Below are positions 55,468-64,000 of a stretch of 64,000 nt of DNA, one piece after another. The stretch is from Pseudomonas baltica. Its GTDB lineage: Bacteria > Pseudomonadota > Gammaproteobacteria > Pseudomonadales > Pseudomonadaceae. The number at the start of each line of letters is the position of its first letter. Positions within the stretch are counted from its first letter, which is position 1. The DNA is taken from the NCBI RefSeq assembly GCF_031880315.1, contig NZ_CP134771.1, forward strand, positions 1,302,001 to 1,366,000, in the 5' to 3' direction. The notes under the pieces are model-generated. The model made no database searches, was not told the origin of the DNA, and was given only the letters and a program-made list of their open reading frames with translations. The position numbers and the translations under genes were made by a program.

Positions 55468-57729
55468 TCAGATACGCCGTGCCGCATAGCGTTTGAGCAT
55501 GCTCGGTACGTCGAGGATCAGGGCGATGCGACCGTCACCGGTAATGGTGGCACCCGACATGCCTGGCGTGCCCTGCAGCATCTTGCCCAGCGGTTTGATC
55601 ACCACTTCTTCCTGGCCCACCAACTGGTCGACCACGAAGCCGATGCGCTGGGTGCCCACGGAGAGGATCACCACATGGCCTTCACGTTGTTCTTCATGAG
55701 CGGCCGAGGACACCAGCCAGCGCTTGAGGTAGAACAGCGGCAGGGCCTTGTCGCGCACGATGACCACTTCCTGGCCGTCGACCACGTTGGTCCGCGACAG
55801 GTCGAGGTGGAAGATCTCGTTGACGTTGACCAGCGGGAAGGCGAAGGCCTGGTTGCCGAGCATGACCATCAGGGTCGGCATGATCGCCAGCGTCAGCGGA
55901 ACCTTGATGACGATCTTCGAGCCCTGGCCCTTGGTCGAATAGATGTTGATGGTGCCGTTGAGCTGGGAGATCTTGGTTTTCACCACATCCATGCCCACAC
56001 CGCGGCCCGACACGTCGGATATCTCGGTCTTGGTCGAGAAGCCCGGGGCGAAGATCAGGTTGTAGCACTCGGTGTCGCTCAGGCGATCGGCGGCATCCTT
56101 GTCCATGACGCCACGCTTGACGGCAATGTTGCGCAGCACCTGCGGGTCCATGCCCTTGCCGTCGTCGGAGATCGACAAGAGGATATGGTCGCCTTCCTGT
56201 TCAGCCGAAAGCACGACCTTGCCGCCGCGCGCCTTGCCTGAAGCTTCACGCTCTTCGGGGGTTTCGACGCCGTGGTCGACAGCGTTGCGCACCAAGTGGA
56301 CCAACGGGTCGGCCAGGGCCTCGACGAGGTTCTTGTCGAGGTCGGTTTCTTCGCCCACCAGCTCCAGGTTGATTTCTTTCTTGAGCTGGCGCGCCAGGTC
56401 GCGAACCAGGCGCGGGAAGCGCCCGAAGACCTTCTTGATCGGCTGCATGCGGGTCTTCATGACCGCAGTCTGCAGGTCGGCGGTGACCACATCGAGGTTG
56501 GACACGGCTTTTTGCATCGACTCGTCGGCGCTGTTGGCACCCAGGCGCACCAGACGGTTACGCACCAGTACCAGTTCGCCGACCATGTTCATGATTTCGT
56601 CCAGCCGCGCGGTGTCGACCCGTACAGTGGTTTCCGCCTCGGTGGTGGCAGGCTTTTCGCCGCTTGGCACTGGCGCACGAGCGGGCGCCGGGGCAGCGGC
56701 CTTGGCAGGTTCGGCCTTGGCGGCAGGCGCTGGCTCAGCCTTGGCCACCGGGGCAGGCGCGGGCTTGGCAGCGGCTGGCGCAGCAGCTTTCGCCGGGGCG
56801 GTGGCCACGGCGGTTTCGGTGAATTTGCCCTTGCCATGCAGCTCATCGAGCAAGGACTCGAACTCATCGTCCGAGATCAGATCCGCCGAGCCTGCCGGCG
56901 CGGCATTGGCTGCAGGCGCAGCCGGAGCCGCAGCGGCTGGCGCAACGGCGTCAGGCGCGAATGAGCCCTTACCGTGCAACTGATCGAGCAAGGCTTCGAA
57001 TTCGTCGTCGGTAATTTCATCGCTGGCCGCGGCCTTGCCGGTCGCTGCGCCTGCAGCGGGGCTGGCAGGTGCTGCGGCCGGTGCCGAGAATTGGCCTTTG
57101 CCATGCAACTGGTCGAGCAGCGACTCGAACTCGTCATCGGTGATTTCGTCACCGCTGGCGGGCGTCGGCGCTGCAGCAGCAGGGGCTGGCGCAGCAGGTG
57201 CCTGGCCCTCGGCCTCAGCTTCGGCTTTGGAAGCGCTGAGGCTGTTGAGCAGGGATTCGAATTCGTCATCGGTGATATCGACAGGCTCTTCAGCCACGAC
57301 TTCAACCGGGGCAGGCGCTGCGGCGACTTCGTCGGCACTGGCCGGCTCGGCCAACCGCGCCAGCGCTGCCAACAACTCGGGCGTGGCTGGCGTGACCTCG
57401 GTGCGTTCGCGCACTTCGCCGAACATGCTGTTGACGGCGTCGAGTGCCTCAAGCACCACGTCCATCAGCTCCGAGTCAACGCGACGCTCACCCTTGCGCA
57501 GGATGTCGAAGACGTTTTCGGCGATGTGGCAGCACTCCACCAGCTCATTGAGCTGGAGGAAGCCGGCGCCGCCTTTAACAGTGTGGAATCCGCGAAAAAT
57601 GGCATTGAGCAAATCCGCATCATCTGGCCGGCTCTCGAGCTCTACCAGTTGTTCGGAGAGTTGCTCGAGGATCTCGCCGGCCTCTACCAGGAAATCCTGA
57701 AGGATTTCTTCATCGGCGCCGAAGCTCAT
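55468..57729 (-). CDS. cheA: Chemotaxis sensor histidine kinase CheA
   Basis: 753 residues; GGAG seven bases before the ATG. HPt domain with phospho-His49 in FRGFHTVKGGAGF; Ala/Pro-rich region ~130-360 containing four spaced copies of (I)(T/S)DDEFESLLDxLHGKG; dimerisation helices (LDEIMNMVGELVLVRNRLVR); kinase with N box HLVRNAVDHGVE and G boxes DDGKGMD and GRGVGMDVV; and a C-terminal CheW-like domain. Autophosphorylates and transfers to CheY and CheB. It lies between cheZ and cheB. Confidence 0.97.
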   Translation of the reverse strand: MSFGADEEILQDFLVEAGEILEQLSEQLVELESRPDDADLLNAIFRGFHTVKGGAGFLQLNELVECCHIAENVFDILRKGERRVDSELMDVVLEALDAVNSMFGEVRERTEVTPATPELLAALARLAEPASADEVAAAPAPVEVVAEEPVDITDDEFESLLNSLSASKAEAEAEGQAPAAPAPAAAAPTPASGDEITDDEFESLLDQLHGKGQFSAPAAAPASPAAGAATGKAAASDEITDDEFEALLDQLHGKGSFAPDAVAPAAAAPAAPAANAAPAGSADLISDDEFESLLDELHGKGKFTETAVATAPAKAAAPAAAKPAPAPVAKAEPAPAAKAEPAKAAAPAPARAPVPSGEKPATTEAETTVRVDTARLDEIMNMVGELVLVRNRLVRLGANSADESMQKAVSNLDVVTADLQTAVMKTRMQPIKKVFGRFPRLVRDLARQLKKEINLELVGEETDLDKNLVEALADPLVHLVRNAVDHGVETPEEREASGKARGGKVVLSAEQEGDHILLSISDDGKGMDPQVLRNIAVKRGVMDKDAADRLSDTECYNLIFAPGFSTKTEISDVSGRGVGMDVVKTKISQLNGTINIYSTKGQGSKIVIKVPLTLAIMPTLMVMLGNQAFAFPLVNVNEIFHLDLSRTNVVDGQEVVIVRDKALPLFYLKRWLVSSAAHEEQREGHVVILSVGTQRIGFVVDQLVGQEEVVIKPLGKMLQGTPGMSGATITGDGRIALILDVPSMLKRYAARRI
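56827..57282 (-). repeat. Four DDEFESLL...HGKG repeats in CheA
   Basis: Residues ~152-168, 196-212, 239-255 and 285-301 carry DDEFE(S/A)LL; copies 2-4 continue D(Q/E)LHGKG(Q/S/K)F. The period is 43-46 residues, with Pro/Ala spacers. Confidence 0.85.
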
Positions 57730-57774
57730 GTGGGTGCTCCCTGGAATTCGTTGACCGTCATCAGTATCTGGAAA

Positions 57775-58560
57775 CTAGAACCCCAGGCTGGACAGCAGAT
57801 CGTCGACGTCATCCTGTCCGGATACAACGTCATCACGTTTATCGGCATGAATCTGCGGACCTTCACCCCTGGTGGGATGTTTTTCTTTATCTTTTTCGTC
57901 GCGCAGTTGCTGATGGTCGTGTTGGATCCCTGCAAAACGGTCAACCTGACTGGCCATGAGCACCAGTTTGAGCAGATTGCTTTCGACTTCAGTGACCATT
58001 TGCGTGACCCGCTTGATCACCTGACCGGTAAGGTCCTGGTAATCCTGGGCCAGCAAAATGTCGTTGAGGTGCGAGGAGACTTGCCGCGCATCGGTTTCGC
58101 TGCGGGTCAGAAAACCGTCCACACGCTTGACTAGCTCGCGAAATTCATCGGGCGAAGTTTCGCGGCGCTGGAAGCGCTGCCAGTCCTGGCGCAGGCTGGC
58201 GGCGTCGTCGGCCAACGAGCCCACGAGCGGCGTGCTTTGCTCCACCAGGTCCATGGTGCGGTTGGCGGCGGCATCGGTCAGACGCACGACATAGGACAGC
58301 CGTTCGGTGGCGTCGGTTATCTGCGACACCTCTTCGGCCTGTGGCATGTTTGGATCGATCTGGAAGTCGACGATGGCGCTGTGCAGCTCACGGGTGAGCT
58401 TGCCAATCTCCTGATACAGGCCGCGGTCACGGGTTTGGTTCAACTCGTGAATCAATTGCACCGCTTCGCCGAACTTGCCTTGTTCCAGGCGTTCGACCAA
58501 CTCCTGGGCATTCTTTTTCAGGGTCGACTCGAAGTCACCCAAACTGGATTGCTTGTCCAT
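57775..58560 (-). CDS. cheZ: Chemotaxis phosphatase CheZ
   Basis: 261 residues, mostly long helix. CheZ dephosphorylates CheY-P. Landmarks: LTRELHSAIVDFQ, RLSYVVRLTDAAANRTMDLV, the catalytic Gln region LAQDYQDLTGQVIKRVTQM, and the C-terminal CheY-binding tail VDDLLSSLGF after a charged linker. Placed between cheY and cheA. Confidence 0.96.
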   Translation of the reverse strand: MDKQSSLGDFESTLKKNAQELVERLEQGKFGEAVQLIHELNQTRDRGLYQEIGKLTRELHSAIVDFQIDPNMPQAEEVSQITDATERLSYVVRLTDAAANRTMDLVEQSTPLVGSLADDAASLRQDWQRFQRRETSPDEFRELVKRVDGFLTRSETDARQVSSHLNDILLAQDYQDLTGQVIKRVTQMVTEVESNLLKLVLMASQVDRFAGIQHDHQQLRDEKDKEKHPTRGEGPQIHADKRDDVVSGQDDVDDLLSSLGF

Positions 58561-58582
58561 ACTGCTGCCCCCGTGGCGTCAT

Positions 58583-58957
58583 TCAGCTGTTGACGCGCTC
58601 GAAGATCTTCTCGATTTTTTCTTTCAGCACTTGCGCAGTGAAAGGCTTGACCACATAGCCGTTCACGCCGGCCTGGGCAGCTTCGATGATCTGTTCACGC
58701 TTCGCTTCGGCCGTCACCATCAACACTGGGAGGCTTTTGAGACGTTCATCGGCGCGGACCTGACGCAGCAGGTCGATGCCGGACATGCCGGGCATGTTCC
58801 AGTCGGTCACCAGAAAGTCGAAGCTGCCCGCTTGCAGCATCGGCAACGCTGTGAGGCCGTCGTCGGCTTCCGAGGTGTTGGTGAACCCCAGATCGCGCAG
58901 CAGGTTCTTGATGATCCGCCGCATCGTCGAAAAGTCGTCGACGATGAGGATTTTCAT
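58583..58957 (-). CDS. cheY: Chemotaxis response regulator CheY
   Basis: 124 residues from the ATG at 58957 ([16 protein letters not shown]). A single receiver domain: acidic pair in IVDDFS, phospho-Asp in [13 protein letters not shown], Thr in [10 protein letters not shown], Lys in VVKPFTA. It binds the flagellar switch. An in-frame TTG four codons earlier (58969) has GGAGGT four bases upstream, while the ATG has no good site, so translation may really begin at the TTG. Confidence 0.97.
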   Translation of the reverse strand: MKILIVDDFSTMRRIIKNLLRDLGFTNTSEADDGLTALPMLQAGSFDFLVTDWNMPGMSGIDLLRQVRADERLKSLPVLMVTAEAKREQIIEAAQAGVNGYVVKPFTAQVLKEKIEKIFERVNS

Positions 58958-58992
58958 GTTCTTGTCCAAGTAGACCTCCAAGCAGTCTTTAA

Positions 58993-59013
58993 CGCACCCA
59001 GCACCTGGGTGCG
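58993..59013 (-). other. Hairpin in the cheY leader
   Basis: CGCACCCAG and CTGGGTGCG form a perfect 9-bp stem with a 3-nt loop 14 bp upstream of the GGAGGT site, between fliA and cheY. It lacks a T-run, so it could be a translational or RNA-stability element rather than a terminator. Confidence 0.5.
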
Positions 59014-59085
59014 CGATCAATCAAAACCAGTTATTTTCACATCAAGACCGCAGTGTTGCTTCGACCCTGTGGCGTGGGCTGCCTC

Positions 59086-59157
59086 CTGTGGGAGCAAGGC
59101 TTGCCCGCGAAGGCGTTAGTACGGACGCCTTCGCGGGCAAGCCTTGCTCCCACAGGT
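59086..59157. repeat. REPIN between fliA and cheY, outward orientation
   Basis: CCTGTGGGAGCAAGGCTTGCCCGCGAAGGCG and its exact inverse CGCCTTCGCGGGCAAGCCTTGCTCCCACAGG around 10 bp. The arms are reversed compared with most copies here, and the stem is nearly perfect. Confidence 0.9.
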
Positions 59158-59190
59158 GCTCGGCTCAGGCCACCGGGCCTTTTCAATACT

Positions 59191-59934
59191 TCATCTTGCC
59201 CGCCATTCACCCAGGCGACTGCGCAAGCGCGCCGCGCACTGGCTGTGCAGCTGGCTGACCCGCGATTCGCTGACCCCCAGCACTTCGCCGATCTCCTTGA
59301 GGTTGAGTTCCTCGTCGTAGTACAGCGACAGCACCAGTTTTTCCCGTTCCGGCAAGTTGGCGATGGCGTCGGCCAAGGCTGCCTGAAAGCGCTCGTCTTC
59401 CAGGCCGCGTGACGGTTCCGGGCTACCGCTGGCGCCCTCCTCGTGCAGGCCTTCATGCTCGCCGTCCTGCAACAGATCATCGAAGCTGAACAGGCGACTG
59501 CCCAAGGTATCGTTCAGAATCCCGTAATAATCATCCAGACTCATCTGGAGTTCGGCCGCAACCTCGTGATCTTTAGCGTCGCGACCGGTTTTTGCTTCAA
59601 TTGCACGAATCGCGTCACTGACCATGCGCGTATTGCGATGCACCGAACGCGGCGCCCAGTCACCTTTGCGCACCTCGTCGAGCATGGCGCCACGGATGCG
59701 GATACCGGCATAGGTCTCGAAACTAGCGCCTTTGCTGGAGTCGTACTTGGTCGAAACTTCAAGCAGGCCGATCATCCCGGCCTGAATCAGGTCCTCGACC
59801 TGCACGCTGGCCGGCAGGCGCGCCAGCAGGTGGTAGGCGATGCGCTTGACCAGCGGCGCGTAGGTCTCGATCAGTTGATACTGCTGAGACTCGCGCGACG
59901 CCTTGTTGTACATCCGATATCCGCTTGCGCTCAT
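59191..59934 (-). CDS. fliA: RNA polymerase sigma-28 factor FliA
   Basis: 247 residues from MSASGYRMYNKASRESQQYQ; its ATGA overlaps the fleN stop. FliA directs late flagellar and chemotaxis genes. Regions: 2 (LIQAGMIGLLEVSTKYDSSKG, FETYAGIRIRGAMLDEVRKG, the DNA melting segment) and 4 (LNLKEIGEVLGVSESRVSQL). Function is expected to be checked by FlgM. The stretch 58980-59190 after it holds the REPIN and the cheY leader hairpin. Confidence 0.97.
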   Translation of the reverse strand: MSASGYRMYNKASRESQQYQLIETYAPLVKRIAYHLLARLPASVQVEDLIQAGMIGLLEVSTKYDSSKGASFETYAGIRIRGAMLDEVRKGDWAPRSVHRNTRMVSDAIRAIEAKTGRDAKDHEVAAELQMSLDDYYGILNDTLGSRLFSFDDLLQDGEHEGLHEEGASGSPEPSRGLEDERFQAALADAIANLPEREKLVLSLYYDEELNLKEIGEVLGVSESRVSQLHSQCAARLRSRLGEWRAR

Positions 59935-60764
59935 GAGACAGGTCCCGCACTGGTTTGCTGAACCAAACGTTCGACGAAGAACTCCAGGTGCCCGCGTGGG
60001 TTGGCAGGCAAGGGCCAGGTGTCGACCTTTTGGGCGATCGCCTTGAAGGCCAGCGCGCATTTGGAGCGCGGGAAGGCCTCGTAGACGGCACGTTGTTTCT
60101 GCACAGCCTTGCGTACCGATTCGTCGTACGGCACGGCGCCCACATACTGCAGGGCCACGTCGAGGAAACGGTCAGTTACCTTGGTCAGCTTGGCGAACAG
60201 GTTGCGACCTTCCTGCGGGCTCTGGGCCATGTTGGCCAGGACCCGGAAGCGATTCATGCCGTAGTCGCGGTTGAGCAGCTTGATCAATGCGTAGGCATCG
60301 GTGATCGAGGTGGGCTCGTCGCACACCACCAGCAAGACTTCCTGAGCGGCGCGCACAAAGCTGACCACCGAGTCGCCGATGCCGGCTGCGGTGTCGATCA
60401 CCAGCACATCGAGGTTGTCGCCGATGTCGCTGAAGGCCTGGATCAAGCCGGCATGCTGGGCAGGCGTCAGATGCACCATGCTCTGGGTCCCGGAGGCAGC
60501 CGGCACGATACGAATCCCGCCGGGCCCCTGCAGGAGCACGTCACGTAACTCGCAGCGCCCTTCGATGACGTCTGCCAGCGTGCGTTTAGGCGTCAGGCCG
60601 AGCAACACGTCGACGTTGGCCAGACCGAGGTCGGCGTCCATCAACATGACTCTGCGGCCAAGTTCCGCCAGCGCCAGTGAGAGGTTCACCGACACGTTGG
60701 TCTTGCCGACGCCACCTTTACCGCCGGTTACGGCGATCACCTGTACGGGATGCATGCTACCCAT
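59931..60764 (-). CDS. fleN: Flagellar number regulator FleN (FlhG)
   Basis: 277 residues, MinD/ParA-type ATPase with deviant Walker A AVTGGKGGVGKTNVSV, and DADLGLANVDVLLGL, VLVIDTAAGIGDSVV. FleN restrains the master activator FleQ and sets flagella to one per pole. A second in-frame ATG is three codons in. Its first codons overlap the end of a possible 38-codon ORF. Confidence 0.97.
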   Translation of the reverse strand: MGSMHPVQVIAVTGGKGGVGKTNVSVNLSLALAELGRRVMLMDADLGLANVDVLLGLTPKRTLADVIEGRCELRDVLLQGPGGIRIVPAASGTQSMVHLTPAQHAGLIQAFSDIGDNLDVLVIDTAAGIGDSVVSFVRAAQEVLLVVCDEPTSITDAYALIKLLNRDYGMNRFRVLANMAQSPQEGRNLFAKLTKVTDRFLDVALQYVGAVPYDESVRKAVQKQRAVYEAFPRSKCALAFKAIAQKVDTWPLPANPRGHLEFFVERLVQQTSAGPVS

Positions 60765-60873
60765 GTTCGTTCTTTACCTTGTCACTTAGACCGAGGCCAC
60801 ACGACTGACTGCGCTTCATCATCTGAAGATTGCCTGGCAGACCATCGATGCAGGTGGATTGCAACGTTTTCAT
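60757..60873 (-). CDS. Possible 38-residue ORF between flhF and fleN
   Basis: MKTLQSTCIDGLPGNLQMMK and 18 more residues, ending TAG three codons into fleN. GAGG lies about ten bases before the ATG, right after the flhF stop. No family recognised. It could couple flhF and fleN translation. Support is positional only. Confidence 0.25.
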   Translation of the reverse strand: MKTLQSTCIDGLPGNLQMMKRSQSCGLGLSDKVKNEHG

Positions 60874-60885
60874 TGTTTGTTTACC

Positions 60886-62208
60886 TCAACCCGCGCGCTT
60901 GCCGGGGCTGTGGTAGAGATCAGCGAACATATCGGCCATGGCCTCTTCGCTGGGCTCCTCTTGCATTTGCATGTTCACCGCGCGGGTGACCAATTGATGT
61001 TTGCGCGGCAAATGCAGGTCATCCGGGATGCGCGGGCCATCAGTCAGATAGGCCACGGGCAAGGCGTGGTGGATGGCCAGGCTCAACACCTCGCCCAGGC
61101 TGGCGCTTTCGTCCAGCTTGGTGAGGATGCAGCCCGACAGGCCACAACGCTTGTAACTGTGATAGGCCGCGGTCAGCACCTGCTTCTGGCTGGTGGTAGC
61201 CAGGACCAGGTAATTGCGCGCCTTGATACCGCGACCGGCGAGGCTCTCCAGTTGCAGGCGCAGGGCCGGGTCGCTGGCTTGCAGGCCGGCGGTGTCGATC
61301 AACACCACGCGCTTGCGCAACAGCGGCTCGAGCGCCTGCCCCAAGGATTGCCCAGGGTCGACGTGGGTCACCGAGACATTGAGAATGCGCCCCAGCGTCT
61401 TGAGTTGCTCCTGTGCACCGATACGAAAGCTGTCCATGCTCACCAGTGCAATGTTCTGCGCGCCGTACTTGAGGACGTAACGGGCGGCCAGCTTGGCGAG
61501 GGTGGTGGTCTTGCCCATGCCGGCAGGGCCGACCATGGCGATCACACCGCCCTCTTCCAGAGGCTCGACTTCAGGGGTGACGATCATCCGGGTCAGGTGC
61601 GCGAGCAGCATGCGCCAGGCCTGACGGGGTTCTTCGATATCGGCGGTGAGCGCGAGCAGGTCGCGCGACAACGGGCCGCTGAGGCCGATGCGCTGCAGAC
61701 GGCGCCAGAGGTTGGCCTGCTGCGGACGGCTGCCCTGCAGCTGGGTCCAGGCCAACGAGCCAAGTTGCACTTCGAGCAGTTCGCGCAGGCCGTTGAGCTC
61801 CGAGCGCATGGAGTCGAACAGGCGCTGGTCGACTCCAGGCTGGGCTGGCGCGACAGGCGCCGCCGGACGCGCAGGCTCTTCGAAACGCGCTTCGATCAAT
61901 GGCTCGGCCGCCGTCAGCGGCAGCCCGGCAAACAGCTGGCGATTGGTGTGCGCAGGGCTCTCGCCACGCTGGCCGAGTTCCGCCTGAGCGGTAACGATGC
62001 GCGACTGGGTCTTGCGCAGCTCGTCTTCGAGCTCGACGTTAGGCACCCGCGGCGCCAGTGCCGAGAGCTTGTAATCCAGCGCGGCAGTCAGTTCCACACC
62101 GCCGGCGATCCGACGGTTGCCGATGATCGCGGCTTCGGCGCCCAGCTCGTCACGGACCAGTTTCATGGCCTGACGCATATCGGCTGCGAAAAAACGCTTA
62201 ACTTGCAT
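60886..62208 (-). CDS. flhF: Flagellar biosynthesis GTPase FlhF
   Basis: 440 residues. SRP-type GTPase that selects the pole for flagellum assembly. N-terminal basic region (MQVKRFFAADMRQAMKLVRD), variable middle with Pro/Ala, then NG domain: G1 GPAGMGKTTTLAKLAARY, LVSMDSFRIGAQEQL, VLIDTAGLQ, LTKLDESASLGEVL. The P-loop reads GPAGMGKT where GPTGVGKT is more common. It starts 12 bp after flhA stops. Confidence 0.97.
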   Translation of the reverse strand: MQVKRFFAADMRQAMKLVRDELGAEAAIIGNRRIAGGVELTAALDYKLSALAPRVPNVELEDELRKTQSRIVTAQAELGQRGESPAHTNRQLFAGLPLTAAEPLIEARFEEPARPAAPVAPAQPGVDQRLFDSMRSELNGLRELLEVQLGSLAWTQLQGSRPQQANLWRRLQRIGLSGPLSRDLLALTADIEEPRQAWRMLLAHLTRMIVTPEVEPLEEGGVIAMVGPAGMGKTTTLAKLAARYVLKYGAQNIALVSMDSFRIGAQEQLKTLGRILNVSVTHVDPGQSLGQALEPLLRKRVVLIDTAGLQASDPALRLQLESLAGRGIKARNYLVLATTSQKQVLTAAYHSYKRCGLSGCILTKLDESASLGEVLSLAIHHALPVAYLTDGPRIPDDLHLPRKHQLVTRAVNMQMQEEPSEEAMADMFADLYHSPGKRAG

Positions 62209-62220
62209 AACCCATCACCC

Positions 62221-64000
62221 TCAGCCGTTGGGCCCTACTGTCGCGACGATCGTAACTTGCTTGTTGTCAGGAATTTCCTGATACGCCAGTACATGTAAAT
62301 TCGGAACCGCCAACCGGCCAAAGCGCGACAACATCGCTCGTACCGGCCCGGCCACCAGCAGAATCGCCGGCTGGCCTTGCATTTCTTGACGCTGGCAGGC
62401 ATCGATCAGCGAACGCTGGAGTTTCTCTGCCATGCTTGGCTCCAGCAAAACGCCGTCTTCCTGACCCATTCCAGCCTTCTGCAGACTATTGAGCAAAATC
62501 TGTTCCAACCTTGGCTCCAAGGTGATAACTGGCAACTCGGACTCAATGCCCACAATGCTTTGCACGATGGCGCGGGACAATCCGACGCGCACCGCAGCGA
62601 CCAGCGCGCCGGTATCTTGACTCCGACCCGCGTTGTTGGCGATGGCTTCGGCAATGCTGCGGATATCGCGCACCGGCACCTGTTCAGCGAGCAACGCCTG
62701 CAGGACCTTGAGCAAGGACGACAGCGACAGCACGCCGGGTACCAGCTCCTCGGCCAGCTTGGGCGAGCCCTTGCCCAGCACTTGCAGCAGTTGCTGGACT
62801 TCTTCATGCCCGATCAATTCATGGGCGTGCTTTTGCAGAATCTGGTTCAGGTGAGTGGCCACTACAGTACTGGCATCGACGACAGTGTACCCCAATGACT
62901 GCGCCTGGCTACGCAAACTGAGTTCGATCCACACCGCGTCCAGGCCAAAAGCCGGATCCTTGGCGTTGATACCGTTGAGCGTACCGAACACCTGGCCGGG
63001 GTTGATTGCCAGCTCGCGATCGGGATAGATCTCCGCTTCGGCGAGGATCACGCCCATCAAGGTCAGGCGGTAGGCGCTGGGCGCCAGGTCGAGGTTGTCG
63101 CGAATATGCACGGTCGGCATGAGGAAGCCCAGGTCCTGGGAGAGCTTCTTGCGCACCCCCTTGATCCGTGCCAGCAGTTGCCCACCCTGGTTGCGGTCCA
63201 CCAGCGGGATCAACCGGTAGCCCACTTCCAGGCCAATCATGTCGATGGGCGTGACGTCGTCCCAGCCCAGCTCCTTGGTTTCCTGATTGCGCGTCGGCGA
63301 TGGCAGCAAGTCTTGTTGACGCTGCGCCTCTATGACCAGCAACTCTTTGACTTCGTTCTGTTTTTTCCACAACAGGTAGGCACCACCGGCCGCCACGGCC
63401 GCCAGGCTGATAAACGCGACGTGGGGCATGCCGGGCACCGAGCCCATGATCAGCATCAACCCCGCCGAGACCGCCAGGGCCTTGGGCGACGCAAACATCT
63501 GCCGGGTGATCTGCTTGCCCATTTCTTCCGAGCCGGAGGCCCGGGTCACCATGATCGCGGCGGCAGTGGACAACAGCAGCGATGGCAACTGCGCCACCAA
63601 ACCGTCACCGATGGTCAACAGTGCATAGACCTTGCCGGCATCGGCGAAGGTCAAGCCGTGCTGGAACATGCCCACGGCCATGCCGCCAAGCAGGTTGATG
63701 AAGAGGATCAAGAGGCCGGCGACGGCGTCACCGCGGACGAACTTGCTGGCACCGTCCATCGACCCATAGAACTCGGCCTCGGCAGCGACCTCGGAACGAC
63801 GGGCCTTGGCACCCGCCTGGTCGATCAAGCCGGCATTGAGGTCGGCGTCGATGGCCATCTGCTTGCCGGGCATGGCATCGAGGGTGAAACGCGCACTCAC
63901 CTCGGAAATCCGCCCGGCGCCCTTGGTCACCACCACGAAGTTGATGATCATGAGGATCGCGAACACCACGATACCGACCACATAGTTACCGCCGATCACC
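62221..64000 (-). CDS. flhA: Flagellar export protein FlhA, C-terminal part
   Basis: 592 residues are present; the N-terminus (about 110 residues) lies beyond the window. FlhA is the export gate of the flagellar type III system. Seen: membrane segments and the FHIPEP-type loop (RISEVSARFTLDAMPGKQMA, GSMDGASKFVRGDAVAGLLI), further helices (MGSVPGMPHVAFISLAAVAA), and the large cytoplasmic domain with LIPLVDRNQGGQLLARIKGV and PVIALEP-like ELPVITLEPRLEQILL. Same strand and order as flhF-fleN-fliA. Confidence 0.97.
   Translation of the reverse strand, partial: VIGGNYVVGIVVFAILMIINFVVVTKGAGRISEVSARFTLDAMPGKQMAIDADLNAGLIDQAGAKARRSEVAAEAEFYGSMDGASKFVRGDAVAGLLILFINLLGGMAVGMFQHGLTFADAGKVYALLTIGDGLVAQLPSLLLSTAAAIMVTRASGSEEMGKQITRQMFASPKALAVSAGLMLIMGSVPGMPHVAFISLAAVAAGGAYLLWKKQNEVKELLVIEAQRQQDLLPSPTRNQETKELGWDDVTPIDMIGLEVGYRLIPLVDRNQGGQLLARIKGVRKKLSQDLGFLMPTVHIRDNLDLAPSAYRLTLMGVILAEAEIYPDRELAINPGQVFGTLNGINAKDPAFGLDAVWIELSLRSQAQSLGYTVVDASTVVATHLNQILQKHAHELIGHEEVQQLLQVLGKGSPKLAEELVPGVLSLSSLLKVLQALLAEQVPVRDIRSIAEAIANNAGRSQDTGALVAAVRVGLSRAIVQSIVGIESELPVITLEPRLEQILLNSLQKAGMGQEDGVLLEPSMAEKLQRSLIDACQRQEMQGQPAILLVAGPVRAMLSRFGRLAVPNLHVLAYQEIPDNKQVTIVATVGPNG

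Overview
The window is a stretch of a GC-rich gammaproteobacterial chromosome, almost certainly a Pseudomonas of the fluorescens/putida kind. The grounds are the gene order ligA-zipA-smc-GntR next to xdhABC-guaD, a purine-catabolism block (hiuH, puuE, uraD, alc, allA), the ccmABCDEFGHI operon, and the polar-flagellum/chemotaxis run flhA-flhF-fleN-fliA-cheYZAB-motCD-ParA-CheW. About twenty Pseudomonas-type REP/REPIN palindromes with the cores GCGGGCAAGCTTGCTCCC or GAGGGGGCTTGCCCCC lie between genes. No tRNA, rRNA, CRISPR array, insertion sequence or prophage was seen.

Layout. 1-3.6 kb: the 3' part of a nitrilase-family gene whose usual catalytic cysteine is replaced, an AraC regulator, a 28-codon ORF with a strong ribosome binding site, an orphan RHS-core protein with a caspase-like HG...C carboxy-terminal domain, and a small ORF with a long inverted repeat. 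3.6-11.4 kb (minus strand): ligA, zipA, an smc gene with a single-base frameshift and an in-frame REP element in its hinge region, and a GntR regulator. 11.7-26.3 kb: purine salvage and degradation. XdhAB (matured by XdhC) make urate, GuaD makes xanthine from guanine, HiuH, UraD, PuuE, Alc and AllA take 5-hydroxyisourate to glyoxylate plus nitrogen, and a Tsx-like outer-membrane channel with a good sigma-54 promoter probably admits nucleosides. The urate-oxidising enzyme and a purine permease are not in the window. A second orphan RHS core protein and a DUF945 protein interrupt this block. A palindrome, (A/G)TTGTAYACAAT, lies both before the internal GntR gene and between the divergent hiuH and puuE.

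26.4-40.3 kb: accessory genes. These are an aminotransferase divergent from a LysR regulator, a ModA-like periplasmic protein (probable aconitate isomerase) with a citrate/tricarballylate-type MFS transporter, a DUF808 membrane protein, a RutR-like TetR regulator, sulfate-binding protein Sbp, two paralogous acyltransferase-3/SGNH membrane O-acetylases flanking a DUF5666-like exported protein, and a small lipoprotein. 40.3-47.3 kb (minus): the complete cytochrome c maturation operon ccmABCDEFGHI, mostly with 4-nt overlaps.

47.3-64 kb: flagellum and chemotaxis. A plus-strand pair, FliK-like plus a stand-alone FlhB C-terminal fragment, has a possible sigma-28 promoter. The minus-strand run then encodes flagellar placement and number (FlhF, FleN), sigma-28 (FliA), the chemotaxis core (CheY, CheZ, CheA, CheB, CheW), the MotCD stator and a ParC/ParP-like polar localisation pair. 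flhA is cut by the window end. The cheB interdomain linker also carries an in-frame REP element, so this genome has REP elements expressed inside at least two proteins.
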